DNA of 56,759 nucleotides. Source: Bacillota bacterium. GTDB taxonomy: Bacteria; Armatimonadota; HRBIN16. The stretch lies in assembly GCA_023511455.1 (NCBI GenBank), contig JAIMBJ010000021.1:1-56759 (forward strand). Direction: 5' to 3'. Both the position numbers and the translations under genes were made by a program. The number at the start of each line of letters is the position of its first letter. The first letter of the stretch is position 1. The notes under the pieces are model-generated. The model was not told where the DNA came from and searched no databases. It saw nothing but the letters and a program-made list of their open reading frames with translations. Positions 53,401 through 56,759 of this stretch are shown in pieces.

Positions 53401-53611
53401 GGCGGAGGCTTACCCCCTCTGGAGTACCATACGTAACGCACTTACCCTGCGTCACGGTATACCGCGCGATGTGATACCCGATGATGAGGCGGAGCTAAGG
53501 GTACTGGCCCGGATACTGGGCAGGGAAGAGCCGGCGCAGATGTTGCAGGAGTTCGAACAGCTGATGCGCGAAGTAAGAGGGTGGGTGGAGCGCGACCTGT
53601 TTGGGGATTGA
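50492..53611 (+). CDS. glnE: Bifunctional glutamine synthetase adenylyltransferase/deadenylylase
   Basis: 1039 residues, normal length. Two nucleotidyltransferase domains are marked by GMGKLGGRELNYSSDIDLIF near 217 (removes AMP) and GMGKLGGWELGYASDADILF near 760 (adds AMP), each followed by VDLRLRPEGRYG or VDARLRPEGRFG and RGETWERQALIKAR-type motifs. It adjusts glutamine synthetase activity to nitrogen supply. The start lies inside the der stop region (GCGAGGG ahead). No glnA or PII gene is in this window. Confidence 0.95.
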   Translation: MSEHPLESLTDAQLQELGIRDLQRARTIFEILRGWGPHAEAFDRMLPHLLQAMKLSPDPDMALNNFERWQANLANRLPYYRFLAENPTVLEIFFTVCATSQFFSEILIQNPEYFEFFSDPSLRRRPKTAAQHYRDLQNLMRTCASYGMKIDALRRYKQREVLRIGVMDILGVLDLPEVAQAFSDFADACVQVAYEMAHEELSVRYGMTGTPALAAIGMGKLGGRELNYSSDIDLIFVHHDEVGVTGKLTGTQYAERLAQEIVNVLARNTERGFVFRVDLRLRPEGRYGPPSRSLSSYRNYYESWAETWERQALIKARFVAGDPRVGEAFVRMAEEYTYQSYVPAEWVEDIRHNKRRLEQKAALADETHTNVKIGEGGIRDIEFAVQLLQLLVGGQHPSVRTSNTLEALQRLRREGFLTPEEAIILRESYCFLRTVEHRLQILYEQQTQRLPADPRQLELLARRMGFENAEYFRETYDRVRAQVRDIFLRVFYGEAGDRVMQQQESILRDLLSAIDDPRAQEKVRQHLEQNGFRDPQAALRLMQIPLMGTDAGIEEASGIESIARGAASPAMRQSFLRIAPALMTYASRSPSPDDALLGIETLALAVPNRAQLYTAFADSPEVLRRLVELAGASPPTMRLLSNHQELLDTLFSEEIIEHEPKGREQMRDELRQRLGLPEELRPGTPRGYPERQAQTIASFIRRERLRIIARDVWGEARGVDTARDLTNLTEAVLECALQMVQASAIEQNPEWEEVLRSVAIVGMGKLGGWELGYASDADILFVFEHPASVSHAEAYAVTAKMCEEFLQLCRLVRAQDVPLEVDARLRPEGRFGAIVRTTDDYRQYYLTRGETWERQALIKARPVAGNPTVGERWRQMVEEEVVYARGLTEEEMESIRHIKRRVENERLKPECRWRDVKLGHGGMVDIEFTVHAWQLRVGKQHRSVRHTSTLSALYALRMIALVSPADSRNVAEAYPLWSTIRNALTLRHGIPRDVIPDDEAELRVLARILGREEPAQMLQEFEQLMREVRGWVERDLFGD

Positions 53612-53616
53612 TATTC

Positions 53617-54240
53617 ATGTCTGTGTCTGATTTGCTGTTATGGTTTGCAAGGGATTACGGGCTGGCGCTGCTGGTCGGCTATTTGGTCGGGGGTATCCCC
53701 TTCGGCTGGTTGATTGCCAAACTGTGGAAAGGGGTCGACCTGCGCGAGGTGGGCAGCGGCAACATCGGCGCGACCAACGCCTATCGCGTGCTGGGACCGG
53801 CAGCAGGTATTATCGTCTTTCTGCTGGACACCGCTAAAGGCAGTGTGCCTATCCTGCTGGGCAACGTTTTCGAGTGGGACGGCATCTCGGCGGGTATCGG
53901 CGCGATTGTGGGGCACAGCTTTTCACCGTACCTGCGCGGGAAGGGCGGCAGGGCGGTCGCCACCAGCCTGGGAGTATTCCTCGCGCTTTCACCATGGGCA
54001 TCGCTTTGTGCATTTGCCACGTGGGGCGTGCTGGTGCTTCTCACACGCTATGTGTCAGTAGCCTCTGTGTTCGGCTCTCTATCCCTGCCGCTGGTGTGGA
54101 TGTGGGTTTTCCAGACGAACGGTATCGTGCATGGAGCGGCTCTGCTCGCGGCGTTGTGGATTACCTGGAAGCACCGTCCGAACTTCCAGCGGCTGCGGGC
54201 TGGCGCGGAACCACGAGTGAATCTTTGGGGGAGACGCTGA
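53617..54240 (+). CDS. plsY: Glycerol-3-phosphate acyltransferase PlsY
   Basis: 207 residues with five membrane helices. The conserved loops are present: LVGGIPFGWLIAKLWKGVDLREVGSGNIGATNAYRVLG (loop 1, with SGNIGATN) and a GHSFSPYLRGKGGRAVATSLG loop near 110. It transfers the acyl group from acyl phosphate to glycerol-3-phosphate, the first step of phospholipid synthesis. The ATG at 53617 is used; an open frame to 53581 runs over the end of glnE. It overlaps the AMMECR1 gene by one base (TGATG). Confidence 0.94.
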   Translation: MSVSDLLLWFARDYGLALLVGYLVGGIPFGWLIAKLWKGVDLREVGSGNIGATNAYRVLGPAAGIIVFLLDTAKGSVPILLGNVFEWDGISAGIGAIVGHSFSPYLRGKGGRAVATSLGVFLALSPWASLCAFATWGVLVLLTRYVSVASVFGSLSLPLVWMWVFQTNGIVHGAALLAALWITWKHRPNFQRLRAGAEPRVNLWGRR

Positions 54241-54767
54241 TGGGGAAAGGACATCATCCATACGTGCAGCTGGCGCGTGAAGCTGTGGAGCACTTCTTGA
54301 GGGACAGGGAAATCATTGAGCCGCCTCCCGATTTGCCACCACCTCCGACAGAAAAATGGCAGGGCGTTTTCGTTTCGATACACACTGCGGATGGGCAGCT
54401 GAGGGGCTGTATCGGGACGCTGCGTCCGCTACATCCCGACATCGGCAGGGAAATCATCGCGGTCGCGCTGGATGCGGCGCTGAAGGACCCGCGCTTCCCG
54501 CCGGTGGACGTATCGGAGTTGCACGACCTGGAGTACACCGTATACGTGCTGCATCCGCCTGAACCGGTGCAATCGGTGGAGGAGCTCGACCCGCGTGTGT
54601 ATGGGGTTATCGTGTACACGGAGGACGGTCGGCGGGGTCTGTTGCTGCCCGATTTGCCGGAGGTGAACACCGTCGAAAAACAGCTGCAAATCGCCTGCAT
54701 GAAGGCGGGCATCGCCCCTGGCGAATCGTTCTCGTTGGAGCGGTTCAGGGCGGATAAGTTCGAGTGA
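54240..54767 (+). CDS. AMMECR1-domain protein (AmmeMemoRadiSam system protein A)
   Basis: 175 residues. The AMMECR1 fold is shown by GVFVSIHTADGQLRGCIGTLRP (43-64), DPRFPPVDVSELHDLEYTVYVL and the tail KAGIAPGESFSLERFRADKF. The family often stands beside Memo and radical SAM genes; neither is here, so this is a stand-alone copy. Its biochemical role is not known. The start at 54240 overlaps the plsY stop; upstream open frame belongs to a plsY shadow. Confidence 0.9.
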   Translation: MGKGHHPYVQLAREAVEHFLRDREIIEPPPDLPPPPTEKWQGVFVSIHTADGQLRGCIGTLRPLHPDIGREIIAVALDAALKDPRFPPVDVSELHDLEYTVYVLHPPEPVQSVEELDPRVYGVIVYTEDGRRGLLLPDLPEVNTVEKQLQIACMKAGIAPGESFSLERFRADKFE

Positions 54768-54787
54768 GGTAATGATTGCGTGCCGCG

Positions 54788-55447
54788 TCAGGCTCTTACC
54801 GGCTGCACCAGCCTGCCGTCGCGTAGAGAGTAGATGCGGTCGGCGTCCGCCAGCATCTCGGGGTCGTGCGTGACCACCACCACCGCCCCTCTCTCGCGGT
54901 AGTCCGCCAGCAGACGAATGACCGCATGTCCGTTGATATGGTCTAACGAGGCGGTGGGTTCGTCCGCGAAGATAATCTGCGGTTGATGCACCATTGCCCG
55001 CACCACACACACCCGTTGCCTCTCCCCGCCCGACAGCTTGTGCGGGTAGCGGTTGGCGAGATGCAACAGCCCCAGCTGCTCGAAGAGCTGCAGTGCCCTC
55101 CCATACGCCTCGCGGTCGCCCGGCACCGCCACCAGCACATTCTCCAGCGCGGTGAGATACGGCAACAGGTATGGCTGCTGGAACACGAAACCGAACTCAC
55201 GCCGACGCAATTGCATCCGTTCTCGCTCGCTCATCAGGTGAATCACCCGATTGTGAAAGCGCACCTCGCCACTGGTAGGCAGCTTGAGACCGCTCATCAG
55301 GTACAGCAGGCTACTCTTGCCCGAACCGGAAGGTCCCATGATGCCCACGAACTCGCCCTGCCGCACCTCTACCGATACGCGGTCCACCGCCAGTACCACG
55401 CGCTCCGCCTCCCGATATGCCAGCGTCACCTCGTCCGTCCACAGCAT
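54788..55447 (-). CDS. ABC transporter ATP-binding protein (LolD/MacB type)
   Basis: 219 residues, normal. Walker A GPSGSGKSS is at 38-46, signature LSGGERQRVCVVRAM near 140, Walker B IIFADEPTASLD near 160, and the His switch VVVVTHDPE near 195. The lack of membrane segments and its place four bases after the FtsX-like permease gene fit a MacB/LolD-like pair that uses ATP to move lipoproteins or other molecules, or to signal to envelope enzymes. Substrate unknown. Confidence 0.92.
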   Translation of the reverse strand: MLWTDEVTLAYREAERVVLAVDRVSVEVRQGEFVGIMGPSGSGKSSLLYLMSGLKLPTSGEVRFHNRVIHLMSERERMQLRRREFGFVFQQPYLLPYLTALENVLVAVPGDREAYGRALQLFEQLGLLHLANRYPHKLSGGERQRVCVVRAMVHQPQIIFADEPTASLDHINGHAVIRLLADYRERGAVVVVTHDPEMLADADRIYSLRDGRLVQPVRA

Positions 55448-55451
55448 TTGC

Positions 55452-56630
55452 CTACACCTTCCGCTCGATCACCAGCACAGGGTCCATCGCCAGCAGACGC
55501 GGCCCCACCGACATTGCCGCGAAAGCCAGCACCGCAATCGGCACGGGGATGGTGTACCGATATGCCTGCCAGTCCATCGGCTGCAGCAGCATCCCGCGCG
55601 GTTCGAACACCCACCAGTACAGTGCCCACAGGATACCCATACTCAGCAGAACGCCTGTCGTCCAGCCCAGCATGACCAGCAGCGCGGTTTCCCGCACCAC
55701 GCGCCACAGCAGCATCCCCCGCGTGTAGCCCATCGCGGCAAGCAGGGCGAACTCCGGCAACCTCTGCATGAAGAAGATGTTGGAGAGCATACCCATCATG
55801 ATGGCAATCACCAGCACCACGATGGTAATCACAATGTTCATAATCAGATACAGGTTTCTCAGCGACGAGCGCAGTTCTCGCACCAGCTGCCCGTATGTGA
55901 ACAGCCGCACCTGTCGCTTGTCCAGAGCTTTGTCGAGCCGCCTGTCCAGTTCGGGTTGCTGTTGCGGTGTGGGCGCGGCAACCACAATCTCTTCCAAAGG
56001 GGGGAAATAGTGCTTTTGCACGAACTCTTTGGAGATAACGGCGAACCAGTTCTCGCCGTCCAGCAGCCCCACCAGTTTCGCCGGCACGGGGGCGAAGCTG
56101 TCTTCTATGTTGGGCGCGAGTACCACATCACCGATTTTCAGGTTGCGGTTACGCGCAATGCCCACCGACAGCGCGCACGCCGCTTCGCCCTCGCGCGGCA
56201 ACCTGCCCTCTACCAGCCTCATGCGGGTCAGGCGCAACATCTTCGGCATATCCTCCTGCGTTAAGCCGAACAGCACGAACGGAAACTTGCCGAAGATGGT
56301 GTGGATGTTGGTGAAGCACACGCTGATACGGTAAATCTCTCTGGCAAGCGGCTCGGCGCGGATGGTCTGTTCCGCTCTGGGGTCTACCTGATTGCCATTG
56401 CGCGGCACTGCCACCAGAAAATAGCGGTTATAGCCGTATACGGTGAGCACGGTGAGGTCGATACTGCGGATAATGGTGACTACCGTGCCTATCAGCACCA
56501 CCGACAGCACAATAACCAATGCCATCGGCGCGGTACGCGAGAGGTTGCGCCGAAAAAAGAGCCACGCGGAAAGCGGATTGGTCGCTGCCAAAACAGCCGG
56601 AATAGCTTCCCTCTTCTCTGCCGTCTGCAT
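55452..56630 (-). CDS. FtsX-like ABC transporter permease
   Basis: 392 residues with the four-helix MacB/FtsX layout: an N-terminal helix near 36-55 (ALVIVLSVVLIGTVVTII), a long exported domain of about 200 residues, and three C-terminal helices (LYLIMNIVITIVVLVIAIMM, TALLVMLGWTTGVLLSMGIL, IAVLAFAAMSVGPRLL). Of the two usual subtypes it lacks the full MacB N-terminal ATPase, which is encoded separately just downstream. A TATACT box sits seven bases before the ATG, leaving no room for a leader or ribosome binding site. Confidence 0.9.
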   Translation of the reverse strand: MQTAEKREAIPAVLAATNPLSAWLFFRRNLSRTAPMALVIVLSVVLIGTVVTIIRSIDLTVLTVYGYNRYFLVAVPRNGNQVDPRAEQTIRAEPLAREIYRISVCFTNIHTIFGKFPFVLFGLTQEDMPKMLRLTRMRLVEGRLPREGEAACALSVGIARNRNLKIGDVVLAPNIEDSFAPVPAKLVGLLDGENWFAVISKEFVQKHYFPPLEEIVVAAPTPQQQPELDRRLDKALDKRQVRLFTYGQLVRELRSSLRNLYLIMNIVITIVVLVIAIMMGMLSNIFFMQRLPEFALLAAMGYTRGMLLWRVVRETALLVMLGWTTGVLLSMGILWALYWWVFEPRGMLLQPMDWQAYRYTIPVPIAVLAFAAMSVGPRLLAMDPVLVIERKV

Positions 56631-56636
56631 ACTTCC

Positions 56637-56667
56637 AGTATACTTGAGCGGGGGGGAGCAAAATCAA
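56637..56667 (-). promoter_or_regulatory. Possible leaderless promoter of the ABC transporter operon
   Basis: On the minus strand: TTGATT (56667-56662), 19 bases, TATACT (56642-56637), then only six bases to the ATG. Confidence 0.45.
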
Positions 56668-56690
56668 GGGAAGCTGGCTACCTGTGGTTT

Positions 56691-56731
56691 CCAATTTGAA
56701 ATGTCCTATTTTATTCCCAATTTGAAATGTC
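56691..56731. repeat. Two 15-base direct repeats, possible insertion sequence end
   Basis: CCAATTTGAAATGTC occurs at 56691-56705 and 56717-56731. The A/T-rich sequence contrasts with the rest of the window. Multiple short repeats near a TGT end are a feature of IS21-family termini, but the element would lie beyond the right edge and no transposase is seen. Confidence 0.35.
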
Positions 56732-56759
56732 ACATCGTCTTAATCCCCGGAAATACCTT

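Overview
This window reads as a bacterial chromosome segment of about 60% G+C, with tightly packed genes. It probably comes from the phylum Armatimonadota (Armatimonadetes). The reasons are the prepilins that begin with an [10 protein letters not shown]-type signal, a DUF1559-like pseudopilin with a C-terminal H-Xn-DG motif next to a LacI regulator, several Uma2 genes, and RHS cores of the kind that ends in GVLRYQQGSAQTPWRW. The taxonomic call is inference; no rRNA gene is present.

Layout. (1) Bases 1-5051 hold an array of RHS (polymorphic toxin) tail cassettes. Four copies or remnants of the same RHS core end are followed by three unrelated, very cysteine-rich tips, each with different downstream genes (HEAT-repeat proteins, a four-helix membrane protein, a single-anchor membrane protein) that are candidate immunity genes. 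A secreted protein of unknown function sits inside the array. (2) 5312-8208 is a housekeeping operon: ruvX, mltG, a YqeG-like HAD phosphatase and aroE. (3) 8330-13754 encodes the type IV pilus machine: PilB, PilT, PilC and PilD, with a good promoter ahead of pilB. (4) 13758-33960 continues on the same strand with a Uma2 gene, four pilin-like genes resembling PulG, PilV, PilW and PilX (the last three unusually large), a second Uma2 gene, and two giant exported proteins of about 1516 and 2269 residues. The order mirrors the minor pilin-PilY1 operons of other bacteria, so the giants are candidate PilY1-like tip proteins. A strong terminator follows.

(5) 34101-36304 is a two-gene type II restriction-modification system. 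(6) 36304-40466 has scpA, scpB, a D,D-carboxypeptidase, and larE and larB of nickel-pincer cofactor synthesis. (7) 40501-42453 is a self-contained unit: promoter, tandem palindromic operator, LacI-type regulator, pseudopilin and terminator. (8) 42465-48962, mostly on the minus strand, carries carbohydrate genes (aldo/keto reductase, GH20 hexosaminidase, DUF4832 protein, DUF1080 protein), a short PilB/GspE ATPase and a dockerin-like fragment. (9) 49123-54767 is der, glnE, plsY and an AMMECR1-domain gene. (10) 54788-56630 on the minus strand is an ABC transporter (FtsX-like permease and LolD-like ATPase). The right edge has two copies of a 15-base repeat that may be the end of an insertion sequence.

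The strongest candidates for something undescribed are the cysteine-rich RHS tip array, and the pilus locus with giant minor pilins, giant propeller proteins and alanine in place of glycine at the prepilin cleavage site.
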